A stretch of DNA of 9,478 nucleotides from Bacteroidales bacterium UBA2198 (GTDB lineage Bacteria; Bacteroidota; Bacteroidia; Bacteroidales; VadinHA17): positions 6,748 through 16,225 of the forward strand of contig DCVC01000030.1 in the NCBI GenBank assembly GCA_002328625.1. The letters are read 5' to 3'. Below, in pieces: positions 1 to 7,424 of this stretch; position 1 is the first letter of the stretch, and each line of letters starts with the position of its first letter. The notes below the pieces were generated by a model. The model ran no database searches. It was not told the origin of the DNA and saw nothing but the letters and a program-made list of their open reading frames with translations. A program made the translations under genes and the position numbers.

Positions 1-1371
1 AACCACCTTGACATTGAATCAATTCAATGGCTTGAATCCTATATTAAAACATATCCCGGAGCTGTAATTCTTGTTTCACACGACAGAGCTTTTCTCGATA
101 ATGTAACTACAAGAACTGTTGAGATCTCGCTTGGCAGGATATATGATTACAAAGTCTCATGGTCAAGGTACACAGAACTCAGAAAAGAAAGGAGAGAACA
201 ACAGATTGCTGCATACCGGAACCAGCAGAAAATGATAGAAGACACCGAAAGATTTATTGAAAGGTTCAGATACAAAGCAACCAAAGCTGTTCAGGTGCAG
301 TCAAAAATAAAGTACCTCAATAAGATTGACCGGATTGAGGTTGATGAGGAAGACACAAGTGCTATAAACATAAGATTTCCACATGCTCCTCGTTCCGGAA
401 CTGTAGTTGTCGAAGCTGTAAATCTCTCAAAAAGTTTCGGTTCACATATAGTTCTGAACAAAATTTCACTTACAATAACTAGAGGAGAAAAAGTTGCATT
501 TGTCGGCAGAAATGGCGAAGGTAAAACCACCCTTGCCAGGATCATCACAGGAGATCTCCTGTTTAACGGAACACTTAAAAAAGGTCATAATGTCAGAACA
601 GGCTATTTTGCCCAGAATCAGGATGAGCTGATGGATGTAAACAAAACGGTTCTCCAGACAATTGATGAAGTGGCAAAAGGAGATATAAGAACCAGGATAA
701 GAGATATGCTCGGGGCATTCCTATTCGGGAGTGATGATATTGACAAGAAGGTAAAAGTATTATCAGGGGGTGAACGATCGCGACTTGCGCTGGTGAGATT
801 GCTGCTCGATCCCTGTAATCTTCTTGTTCTTGATGAGCCGACAAACCACCTTGATATGCGGTCGAAAGATATCCTGAAACAGGCACTTGTCGGTTATGAT
901 GGCACGTTAATTGTGGTTTCGCATGACAGAGATTTTCTAAACGGACTGGTAAGCAAGGTTTTTGAATTCAGACATTCCAGAATTAAGGAACACCTTGGAG
1001 GCATTTATGATTTCCTCAGAAAGAAAAAGATTGATAATCTTAGAGAGATCGAGAAGAAAGATAAGGTAATAAGGGAAACAAAAACAGATGATATCTCTTA
1101 TAATAAACAGAAATACATAGAGAAGAAGGAGAAAGAAAGGAGTATGAGAAGATTGCGTAAAAGACTTGAGGATTCGGAAAAGGAAATAGTGAAAATGGAA
1201 GCTGAGCTAAATACGCTCGAGAAAATAATTTCAGAACCTGGACAATCTCAGGTAAATCATGAGGAGATTTATAGAAAATATGAGGATCTTAAGATCAGTC
1301 TGAATGAAGAGATGAACAAATGGACAATATATTCTCATGAAGTTGAAGAGTATATGCAAAAGAATTTCTGA
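1..1371 (+). CDS. ABC-F family ATPase, 5'-truncated by the window edge
   Basis: The frame is open from base 1 to a TGA at 1369-1371, giving 456 visible residues. It opens with NHLD, the tail of the first Walker B/D-loop, followed by an ILVSHDRAFLDN switch-histidine segment, so only the end of ABC domain 1 is present. A charged helical linker follows (about residues 50-110, the P-site-tRNA-interacting region of ABC-F proteins), then a full second ABC domain: Walker A GRNGEGKTT at 169-177, signature LSGGE at 254-258, Walker B LLVLDEP with catalytic Asp-Glu at 278-279, and the switch His at 308. The C-terminus is a Lys/Glu-rich coiled coil (about 340-415) like those of YdiF/YheS/Uup-type members. 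There are no membrane segments. ABC-F proteins are soluble and act on the ribosome in translation or antibiotic protection, not transport. Which subfamily this is cannot be decided without the N-terminus. The thioesterase start lies 2 nt after the stop. Confidence 0.95.
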   Translation, partial: NHLDIESIQWLESYIKTYPGAVILVSHDRAFLDNVTTRTVEISLGRIYDYKVSWSRYTELRKERREQQIAAYRNQQKMIEDTERFIERFRYKATKAVQVQSKIKYLNKIDRIEVDEEDTSAINIRFPHAPRSGTVVVEAVNLSKSFGSHIVLNKISLTITRGEKVAFVGRNGEGKTTLARIITGDLLFNGTLKKGHNVRTGYFAQNQDELMDVNKTVLQTIDEVAKGDIRTRIRDMLGAFLFGSDDIDKKVKVLSGGERSRLALVRLLLDPCNLLVLDEPTNHLDMRSKDILKQALVGYDGTLIVVSHDRDFLNGLVSKVFEFRHSRIKEHLGGIYDFLRKKKIDNLREIEKKDKVIRETKTDDISYNKQKYIEKKEKERSMRRLRKRLEDSEKEIVKMEAELNTLEKIISEPGQSQVNHEEIYRKYEDLKISLNEEMNKWTIYSHEVEEYMQKNF

Positions 1372-1373
1372 AT

Positions 1374-2135
1374 ATGGAGCTGCATCAGCTTGAAAAAGAA
1401 TACACGATTCATGTTTATGAAACAGGACCCGATGGAAGATTAGCCCTTTGTTCCCTCTTTGATTTTCTTCAGGATAGCGCTTCTGAACATGCAGTTAAAC
1501 TGGGTTATGGCAGAGATGACCTGATGAGACAAAACAGTTTCTGGGTTTTGTCAAGAATGTATACTGTGATTTCAGACTTGCCTGGCTGGAATGAAAAGAT
1601 CACTGTAAGAACCTGGCCAAGAGGTACTGATAAGATCTTTGCTGTCAGAGATTATATTGTTACTTATCCTGACGGCAGAATTATTGCCTCCGCTACATCA
1701 TCCTGGCTTATTCTTAACCAGTTAACCAGAAAAATTCTGAGACCCGACCATACACTGGTCAATTATAATATTAACGCTAATTCAGAAAATTCTCTTCTCC
1801 GAAATGCATCCAGACTTGAGCCTGCCGATCCGGAAGGCCGTATTGACTCCAGATTTAATGTACGCATCAGCGATCTTGACATTAATCATCATACAAATAA
1901 TGTCAGATACCTGAAATGGATACTGGATAGTTATGACCTGGATTTCGTTATGTATAATTCTCCTGCTTCCGTCGAAATTAACTATCTTGCTGAATCGCAT
2001 TATAATGAAGAAATAATTATAAGAACATCTGAAGAAAAAGAGAACAGGAGCTTACTATTCCATTCCATTTTCCGTTCAGAAGATAATAAAGAACTCTGCA
2101 GGGTAAGAATAGTATGGAAAGAGAAAAATACTTAA
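1374..2135 (+). CDS. acyl-ACP thioesterase (FatA/FatB-like double hot-dog)
   Basis: This 253-residue protein has the length and order of bacterial acyl-ACP thioesterases (PF01643 family): two hot-dog halves, about residues 5-125 and 155-250. The second half carries the family hallmark D167-L-D169-I-N171-H-H173-T-N-N, followed by a Y179-x-x-W182 element. In plant FatB-type enzymes the matching Asp, Asn and His residues line the active site. The first half has the expected FxxxQDxAxxHA helix (FLQDSASEHA, 31-40) and a WPRGTDKIFAVRDY strand region. The enzyme would hydrolyse acyl-acyl carrier protein in the cytoplasm to release free fatty acid; chain-length preference cannot be read from sequence. 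The ATG at 1374 is 2 nt after the ABC-F stop, so the gene is very likely cotranscribed. No signal peptide or membrane segment is seen. Confidence 0.92.
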   Translation: MELHQLEKEYTIHVYETGPDGRLALCSLFDFLQDSASEHAVKLGYGRDDLMRQNSFWVLSRMYTVISDLPGWNEKITVRTWPRGTDKIFAVRDYIVTYPDGRIIASATSSWLILNQLTRKILRPDHTLVNYNINANSENSLLRNASRLEPADPEGRIDSRFNVRISDLDINHHTNNVRYLKWILDSYDLDFVMYNSPASVEINYLAESHYNEEIIIRTSEEKENRSLLFHSIFRSEDNKELCRVRIVWKEKNT

Positions 2136-2152
2136 AAAAACTCATTCAGATT

Positions 2153-3490
2153 ATGAACAACTACAAAATTAAATCAACTATCACGATTATAGGAATAACG
2201 GTTATCGTCCTGGTAATGATGATCTCCTGCAAGTCTACCCAGATTGCTGTCGATTCCAAGGATCTGTCGTACCTCTATAATCCAACAAAAAGTCCTTTCA
2301 GCCCACGTTATAACATTATCAATCAATCGGATGAATCATCAGTTCTGTCAGTAAAATTCTTTGTAAATGATCTTTTTTTCTCGGAAGCAAATCCCCGGGG
2401 AGTTCCAATGGCTCAAATCCTGATAACCGTTAAACTTTACAATATAACCCAGGGAAGAAGGCTGGCCGATACGGCATTTTATAATATCAGCATTGTCAAA
2501 GAAGAAACACAACCCGAATATATTTATAACGTACCGTTGAGAGTTACAAAAGGGATTGAATATCTGGCAGAGGTCAAAATACTTGACAGGCTCCGTCTCC
2601 AGGTTGTACAGGCATTTGTGCCCTTTAATACAATGTCGTACAATAACAGGTATAACTTTCTCTCCAGGGGCCATTTTATGAAAAATTTGTTATTCAACCC
2701 TGTTGTAAGGGTCAATGAATATGTAAATCTCATTTACAACAGGACTCCTGTTGACAGTTTGTACGTTTCATATTATCAACCATTCCTTGAAGTACCCTAT
2801 CCTCCTTCAATGCTTCTTCCCGAAAAAGTTCTTGACTATGATCCTGATACCACCATTGTACTTCCATACTCGGACACCCTTCCATTAATGTTTCCGAATA
2901 AAGGAATTTATTTCTGCACTGTTGGAAGAGATATCAGTGATGGGTATACGTTCTGCAATTTTGGTGAAGCATTTCCCTCAATGACCACTCCGGAGGTTAT
3001 GATAGAACCACTAATTTATCTGACATCACAGGATGAAGTAACCGGTATGCTTACTGCAGCAAGGCAAAAAACAGCTCTTGATGATTTTTGGATCACGTGC
3101 GGAGGAAATGTTGAAAAATCAAGGGAGCTTATCAGGATATTTTATACACGTGTACTTTATTCGAACTATTATTTTACCACTTACAGGGAGGGATGGCGTA
3201 CGGAAAGAGGTATGATTTATATCATATATGGCCCTCCTGATAAAGTATATAAAACATCGGATGGGGAGAACTGGGGATACCGTAAGCCGGTCATAAAGTC
3301 TTCGTGGGGAGGAAGGTATCACGTAAAGGAGGATTATCTTTTCTTCAATTTTAAAAACAGAAAAAATGCCTATTCTGATAATGATTTTTACCTCAGCCGG
3401 AGTGAAACTCTTGTCACTTACTGGGACCAGGCTATTCAGAGCTGGCGTAAAGGCATAGTATTTCGTCTCGATAATCCTGGTGATTTCTAA
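2153..3490 (+). CDS. GWxTD-domain lipoprotein
   Basis: The frame is open from an ATG at 2114 (458 aa, 22-nt overlap with the thioesterase), but I prefer the in-frame ATG at 2153. That start gives 445 aa, begins 17 nt after the thioesterase stop, and gives a standard lipoprotein signal: a short Lys-containing n-region, a hydrophobic core (ITIIGITVIVLVM) and a lipobox-like M-I-S-Cys with the acylated Cys at residue 26. The middle (about 30-290) is a beta-rich region of no recognised fold. The C-terminal third matches the GWxTD domain: the DDFW helix, a YYFTTYREGWRTERGMIYI stretch with GWRTE at 347-351, YGPPDKVY just after, and an aromatic-rich end. The hallmark Asp is Glu here. The domain's function is unknown; the protein should sit in the outer or inner membrane facing the periplasm. 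Fourteen bases before the RlmB ATG the frame is still coding, and the gap to rlmB is 5 nt. Confidence 0.88.
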   Translation: MNNYKIKSTITIIGITVIVLVMMISCKSTQIAVDSKDLSYLYNPTKSPFSPRYNIINQSDESSVLSVKFFVNDLFFSEANPRGVPMAQILITVKLYNITQGRRLADTAFYNISIVKEETQPEYIYNVPLRVTKGIEYLAEVKILDRLRLQVVQAFVPFNTMSYNNRYNFLSRGHFMKNLLFNPVVRVNEYVNLIYNRTPVDSLYVSYYQPFLEVPYPPSMLLPEKVLDYDPDTTIVLPYSDTLPLMFPNKGIYFCTVGRDISDGYTFCNFGEAFPSMTTPEVMIEPLIYLTSQDEVTGMLTAARQKTALDDFWITCGGNVEKSRELIRIFYTRVLYSNYYFTTYREGWRTERGMIYIIYGPPDKVYKTSDGENWGYRKPVIKSSWGGRYHVKEDYLFFNFKNRKNAYSDNDFYLSRSETLVTYWDQAIQSWRKGIVFRLDNPGDF

Positions 3491-3495
3491 ATGTC

Positions 3496-4248
3496 ATGCT
3501 GAAAGAAAAAGAATGTATTTTTGGATTAAGAGCTGTAATAGAGGCTATCAGGGCAGGTAAGCAGATTGACCGTCTTCTCATCAGGCAGGGACTCCAGGGA
3601 GCTCTGTACCATGAACTGATGATTGAAGTCAAAAAACTCAACATTATTTACCAGATAGTACCTCTTGAAAGGATAGAACAGGTGACACGAAAAAACCATC
3701 AGGGTGTTCTGGCATGGCTGTCATTAATTGAATACCAGCACATTGAAAATATCTTGCCTGTGATATTTGAGAAGGGGGAAGATCCCCTTTTAATTGCATT
3801 GGATGGAGTTTCGGATGTGAGAAATTTTGGAGCTATTGTACGGTCGGCTGCATGTCTGGGAGCACATGCAGTATTAATAGCCGAGAAAGGATCTGCTAGG
3901 ATCACAGCCGATGCAATAAAGACTTCCGCAGGTGCTTTGCATTCCTTTCCAGTTTGCAGGGAAAAAAGCATGATCCGGTCAATTAAATACTTGAAGGAAT
4001 CGGGATTAAAAGTTGTATGTGCAGTTGAAAAAACTGCCAGGGTTGCCTATGAAGATATTCTTACAGGGCCAGTAGTATTGATCCTTGGATCTGAAGACAA
4101 AGGGATCAATCGTGAATTAGTATCATTGTCTGATCAGCAGGTTAGAATACCAATGGCAGGCAGTTTAGGATCATTGAATGTCTCTGTGGCTGCTGGTATC
4201 CTTTTTTATGAAATTATCAGGCAGCGCGCATTGGCGGTCAATCAATGA
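3496..4248 (+). CDS. rlmB: 23S rRNA (guanosine-2'-O)-methyltransferase RlmB, TrmH/SPOUT family
   Basis: This 250-residue protein has the full architecture of RlmB. An N-terminal L30e-like RNA-binding domain (about 1-80) starts with the FGLRAVIEAI motif and contains NHQGV at 67-71. A SPOUT trefoil-knot methyltransferase domain follows, with motif 1 around N110-FGAIVR116, motif 2 LGSEDKGI (197-204) and motif 3 SLNVSVA (226-232). N110 and R116 are the expected catalytic-region residues. The family uses S-adenosylmethionine to 2'-O-methylate G2251 (E. coli numbering) in the 23S rRNA P loop. Other TrmH-family members, such as tRNA Gm18 methyltransferase, are possible but the N-terminal domain favours RlmB. 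It is the last gene of the rightward operon. Its last 11 bp (4238-4248) overlap the 3' end of the opposing transaldolase gene. Confidence 0.93.
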   Translation: MLKEKECIFGLRAVIEAIRAGKQIDRLLIRQGLQGALYHELMIEVKKLNIIYQIVPLERIEQVTRKNHQGVLAWLSLIEYQHIENILPVIFEKGEDPLLIALDGVSDVRNFGAIVRSAACLGAHAVLIAEKGSARITADAIKTSAGALHSFPVCREKSMIRSIKYLKESGLKVVCAVEKTARVAYEDILTGPVVLILGSEDKGINRELVSLSDQQVRIPMAGSLGSLNVSVAAGILFYEIIRQRALAVNQ

Positions 4249-5455
4249 TGCTTTTTATACGCTCGTCAAGCAGATGCTGATCCTCGGTAAATGATGCTAG
4301 TCCTGCAAGTGTTAATAGTGTGTCAGGAGCAATCTTGCCTTCCTTTATTTTTTGAGCCCACCGAGAATAAATAGGTATTTTCCCGTCACCTGACAGAAAT
4401 TGTCTTTCATCTTTTGAAAGGATAGGGAACATATCTTCACACCCCTCTTCATGTGCAATATGAATCAGTTCGGATCCGGTGGATGGAAGCTTTAAAGCAA
4501 GTCTGTCTGAAAGGTTAAGCACTTTATCATCAACCTCCCAGAATTTTTCGATATTTGCTCCTTCGGCAGAGGAATAGAGGCTTACATCGTAGTTTTCGTG
4601 AGTGCGGGATGTGAATATGCCACTCAGAGATTTTCTTCCTGCTCCTGCCACCGCGGGAGGCATGGTAAAAACATCTGTACCTGCAAGAAGTTCAAGCTGA
4701 GTATAATTACGGAGGCTTGCAGCGATAAGTTTTGTCTGCCATGGATTACCGGCGGACAATCCCGTCGTCCAGTTCTGGGAAGAAATAACTGCCCTTTCTC
4801 CCGCTCCGGTACCATCTCCGAGCTTGTTGTTAATCATAAAAGCCCCTATCCGTCCAAGAAAAACATTCAGATAATCGGGCATTGCAACCCTGGTTACAAG
4901 AACATTCTGACGGGCACTGAACCCGAGTGTGAGATTAATTCTCACTCCTGAATCTTTCAGGTGCCTTGCACTAATCAGCCCTTCAGGAGTATATGGAACT
5001 TTAATAATAAATTGTTCAGGGCAGATTTCATGAAATCTCTTTCCGTAATACTCTATTGCTTTTATATCGTGAGCAGAGTCGGTATGAAGTTCAACACTTA
5101 CAAATCCTCCGAATTTTGAAGCAAGTCGGAGCCCATGTTTTGCATTAAGCATAAATGCAATTTCCTTTACTTTTTCTTCATATGGAAGTTCTCTTACAAT
5201 ACTTTTGGCTTCCAGAATAAAGGTATCATATATCCCCTTTTGTATTTCCCTGTTTAGAAGGGTATTGTTTGTGGTAAGAGCACTCATCTCATATGACCAG
5301 TTTGCTTCAGCTTCTTCTATATCGCCTGTGTCAAGCCAAAGTTCAGTTCCTGTATTCCTTAACGATTCCCAGAACGGATCTTTCTTTCCGTTAAAATGTT
5401 TCTCATTATTGTTCTTCCAGAGAAAATCGCTTATTTTAGTATTGAGGTCAGCCAT
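4238..5455 (-). CDS. transaldolase-family protein with C-terminal extension
   Basis: This 405-residue protein carries the complete active-site series of transaldolases (PF00923) when compared by eye with E. coli TalB: Asp42 (LWLDTGD), Asn63 (TTNN), Glu122 (SVELHTD), Schiff-base Lys152 (IIKVPYTPEG), Asn174 and Thr176 (INLTLGFS), Ser180, Arg202 (FLGRIG), Ser247 and Arg249 (AASLRN), then a closing AGTDVFTMPP strand. It should transfer a dihydroxyacetone unit between sugar phosphates in the cytoplasmic non-oxidative pentose phosphate pathway, with phosphate-binding Ser/Arg residues retained. Classical transaldolases are about 215-335 aa. The excess here is about 30 residues at the N-terminus and a roughly 125-residue C-terminal tail (281-405), which I do not recognise. 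The start MADLNTK at 5455 is the first ATG. An exact -7 promoter element lies about 115 bp upstream. It converges on and overlaps rlmB. Confidence 0.9.
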   Translation of the reverse strand: MADLNTKISDFLWKNNNEKHFNGKKDPFWESLRNTGTELWLDTGDIEEAEANWSYEMSALTTNNTLLNREIQKGIYDTFILEAKSIVRELPYEEKVKEIAFMLNAKHGLRLASKFGGFVSVELHTDSAHDIKAIEYYGKRFHEICPEQFIIKVPYTPEGLISARHLKDSGVRINLTLGFSARQNVLVTRVAMPDYLNVFLGRIGAFMINNKLGDGTGAGERAVISSQNWTTGLSAGNPWQTKLIAASLRNYTQLELLAGTDVFTMPPAVAGAGRKSLSGIFTSRTHENYDVSLYSSAEGANIEKFWEVDDKVLNLSDRLALKLPSTGSELIHIAHEEGCEDMFPILSKDERQFLSGDGKIPIYSRWAQKIKEGKIAPDTLLTLAGLASFTEDQHLLDERIKSIID

Positions 5456-5569
5456 TAGGTATTTAATTTGGTATATGATATTTATCTATTCTTTATTATC
5501 CCGGCAGTGTTGATGTATTGTTTAAGAACACTTCTATTAATCAAGCCAGAGGTATTGAGTTACAGGGGG

Positions 5570-5577
5570 CAAAATTA
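5570..5577 (-). promoter_or_regulatory. Bacteroidetes -7 element for the transaldolase gene
   Basis: Read on the minus strand the sequence is TAATTTTG, an exact match to the Bacteroidetes sigma-factor -7 consensus TAnnTTTG. It is followed by a C-rich stretch. The expected TTG-like -33 element is only approximate (TTA about 20 nt upstream). It predicts a start near 5563 and a 5' leader of about 108 nt before the ATG at 5455. No riboswitch-like fold was seen in that leader. Confidence 0.45.
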
Positions 5578-5610
5578 AACAAATATTTAAACGGAGTAAT
5601 TAATTATTTT

Positions 5611-5618
5611 TAGCTTTA
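5611..5618 (+). promoter_or_regulatory. possible weak -7 element for the M64 peptidase gene
   Basis: TAGCTTTA differs from TAnnTTTG only at the last base and lies 27 nt before the peptidase ATG, which would give a leader of about 20 nt. No convincing TTG is present at the -33 position. The surrounding DNA is very AT-rich (including the palindrome TAATTAATTA at 5597-5606), so chance similarity is quite possible. Confidence 0.22.
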
Positions 5619-5645
5619 CATAATTCATCATTAAATAACCTCATT

Positions 5646-6920
5646 ATGAGAACATTTGTTGCCGGAATTTTAATTTGTGCCTCCCTGCAGGGCCCTGCCC
5701 AGAGTTCATTTGAAAACTATTTCGCCGGAAAAGTCTTAAGATTTGATTTTATGCTTGCAGGCAACAGTCAAAAAACAATGGTATATCCCGTCGGAATGAA
5801 GGAGGAACCTCACTGGGCAGGTTCTGATAACAATCTTATTGATCCCTTTAATTACGGAAATTTCAAATATGAGCTTTTTGACCTTTCAGGAAATAACCTT
5901 ATCTACTCCAGGGGATTTAGCACTCTTTTTCAGGAGTGGCAAACCACTACGGAGGCAAAGATCATGGAAAGAAGTTTTTATGAGGTAGCAACAATGCCGT
6001 ACCCAAAGAATAAGGTCCTTTTTGTTCTTAGCATGAGGAAGCGTGATGGTTCATTCACAAAACTTTACGAGACCATAATTGATCCGACCGATTATTTTAT
6101 AAGGAAAGAGAGCCCGTTAAAAGCAGTAGCAACAAAAATGTACGATGCCGGGGATCCCACCAGGTGTGTTGATATAGCCTTCATTGCTGAAGGCTATAAA
6201 TCTGATGAAATGCCAAAATTCAGAGAAGATGTAAAAAAAATGACTGAGGTTCTTTTTACAGAAGCACCCTTCAGTGATTACAGGAACAAAATCAATATCT
6301 GGGCAGTCGAAGCAATATCTGAGGATTCAGGGACAGATATTCCAGGTGAAAAAACATATGGGAATACTGCTTTAAATTCGAGTTTTTACACTTTTAATCT
6401 TGACAGGTACCTTACTACTCATGATATTAAATCTGTCAATGATTATGCTGCCTCTGTTCCACACGACAACATTATAATCCTTATTAACAGTTCCAGGTAT
6501 GGAGGAGGTGGTGTTTATAATTATTACAGCGGGACAACCGTTGATCATCCGTTATCTCCAAAAGTATTCATCCATGAGTTTGGCCATGGTTTCGCCGGTC
6601 TGGCAGATGAATATTATTCCTCGGAAGTCGCTTATGAAGAGTTTTATCCTCTGGATGTTGAGCCATGGGAGCCTAATATAACAACCAGGGTAAACTTCGG
6701 CTTAAAATGGGAGAACCTTATCGGGAAAGGAATTCCTGTTCCTACTCCGGCCGAAGATAAATATAAGAATGTCACTGGCCTCTTTGAAGGCGGAGGTTAT
6801 TCAGCGAAAGGCATATATCGTCCGGAAATGGATTGCCGTATGAAGAGCAACGGACCAAAAGGATTCTGCACTGTATGCAGGAACGCAATCAGAAAAATGA
6901 TTGAGTTTTATACGGAATAA
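5646..6920 (+). CDS. secreted M64-family (IgA-peptidase-like) zinc metallopeptidase
   Basis: This 424-residue protein starts with a short signal-peptide-like sequence (hydrophobic residues 4-14, likely cleavage after AQS at 18-20). An N-terminal beta-rich domain (about 25-150) corresponds to the M64 N-terminal domain. The peptidase domain begins at DIAFIAEGYK (176-185). It contains the zinc motif H310-E-F-G-H314 followed by GFAGLAD321-E322, where His310 and His314 bind zinc, Glu311 is the catalytic base, and Asp321 or Glu322 is the likely third ligand. A family-typical DCRMKSNG segment (396-403) supplies a candidate Met-turn (Met399), and C397, C408 and C411 form a small cysteine cluster near the end. 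M64 peptidases include the clostridial IgA protease; the substrate here is unknown and need not be IgA. It is expected to act in the periplasm or outside the cell. No C-terminal secretion-sorting domain is seen. It is transcribed divergently from the transaldolase and looks monocistronic. Confidence 0.9.
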   Translation: MRTFVAGILICASLQGPAQSSFENYFAGKVLRFDFMLAGNSQKTMVYPVGMKEEPHWAGSDNNLIDPFNYGNFKYELFDLSGNNLIYSRGFSTLFQEWQTTTEAKIMERSFYEVATMPYPKNKVLFVLSMRKRDGSFTKLYETIIDPTDYFIRKESPLKAVATKMYDAGDPTRCVDIAFIAEGYKSDEMPKFREDVKKMTEVLFTEAPFSDYRNKINIWAVEAISEDSGTDIPGEKTYGNTALNSSFYTFNLDRYLTTHDIKSVNDYAASVPHDNIIILINSSRYGGGGVYNYYSGTTVDHPLSPKVFIHEFGHGFAGLADEYYSSEVAYEEFYPLDVEPWEPNITTRVNFGLKWENLIGKGIPVPTPAEDKYKNVTGLFEGGGYSAKGIYRPEMDCRMKSNGPKGFCTVCRNAIRKMIEFYTE

Positions 6921-6932
6921 AAACAACGGGCA

Positions 6933-6984
6933 TTGCAGGAACACTGTTTGAATAGACCCTGCAACACCCCTGCAGGTGCTATTT
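6933..6984 (+). terminator. inverted-repeat cluster, possible terminator after the M64 gene
   Basis: TTGCAGG (6933-6939) pairs perfectly with CCTGCAA (6958-6964) across an 18-nt loop. CCTGCA (6958-6963) can instead pair with TGCAGG (6971-6976) across 7 nt, giving a compact GC-rich hairpin followed by TGCTATTTT on the plus strand. That second form resembles an intrinsic terminator for the peptidase gene, but the stem is only 6 bp and the T tract is short. The T tract overlaps the stop codon of the opposing membrane-protein gene. Confidence 0.35.
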
Positions 6985-7323
6985 TAATCTCCTGTCAATA
7001 ACATAGAACAACACGAGGCTGAGGCCACCGAAAAAGAAGATCATTGACGGATAATTGGCACCTTCATTAAGCACTCCGGAGTATGATAATATTGCACCGG
7101 CCATTACACCTAGTGCAATTCCCATAAAAAACATACCCGTCTTTAAAGTGAATTTGCTCCAGCTGAATGGAAATTGCCTTTTCTCCTTTCCTGTGTTAAA
7201 CAGACTGGCATCGGCTCCTTTTTCAATCAGGGCCAGCCGTTCTTTGTGCCTTGTTGTATAATACAGATACATAATTCCAAAAATTGCTGCAAAAAGCGCG
7301 ATAAACACAATAGCTGTTTCCAT
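6979..7323 (-). CDS. small membrane protein, DUF6249-like
   Basis: This 114-residue protein has an N-terminal membrane helix (about 4-22), a conserved-looking cytoplasmic stretch YYTTRHKERLALIEKGADASLF (21-42) and two more hydrophobic segments (about 60-82 and 92-109), ending in positively charged RRLK. The TTRxKER-ALIEKGADASLF pattern is the one I associate with the DUF6249 family, common in Bacteroidetes and often found near ECF sigma factor genes. Its function is unknown. The three predicted helices imply that the ends lie on opposite faces of the inner membrane. It is transcribed divergently from the ECF sigma gene, with 142 bp between the starts, so shared regulation is possible. I found only a 7-of-8 match to the -7 consensus in front of it (7388-7395, minus strand) without a suitable -33 element. 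Confidence 0.8.
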   Translation of the reverse strand: METAIVFIALFAAIFGIMYLYYTTRHKERLALIEKGADASLFNTGKEKRQFPFSWSKFTLKTGMFFMGIALGVMAGAILSYSGVLNEGANYPSMIFFFGGLSLVLFYVIDRRLK

Positions 7324-7424
7324 AACTCATTATTTTAGTTAAATACTCTTTTGTCACCTTTAGACATAGTATTGTTAATAATGGTTACAAAAATGAAATA
7401 AAAACAAACGCATATTTTCTGTGA

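Noticed and set aside
593..886. 97-codon minus-strand frame inside the ABC-F gene
   Set aside because: It lies wholly inside the second ABC domain, which is clearly coding on the plus strand, and its translation resembles no known family.
4598..4951. 117-codon plus-strand frame opposite the transaldolase
   Set aside because: It is antisense to the region that holds the catalytic Lys and phosphate-binding residues; its composition is Cys/Ser-rich and not protein-like.
5456..5563. Riboswitch or small RNA in the roughly 108-nt predicted leader of the transaldolase gene
   Set aside because: The leader is AT-rich with no strong paired stems or recognisable conserved core.
5597..5606. Palindrome TAATTAATTA as an operator between the divergent transaldolase and peptidase genes
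   Set aside because: It is pure A/T in a very AT-rich stretch, so a 10-bp palindrome is weak evidence and there is no second copy.
7388..7395. CATTTTTG on the minus strand as a promoter for the DUF6249-like gene
   Set aside because: It matches only 7 of 8 consensus-length positions, missing the important first T, and the nearest TTTG upstream is 9 nt away rather than about 19.
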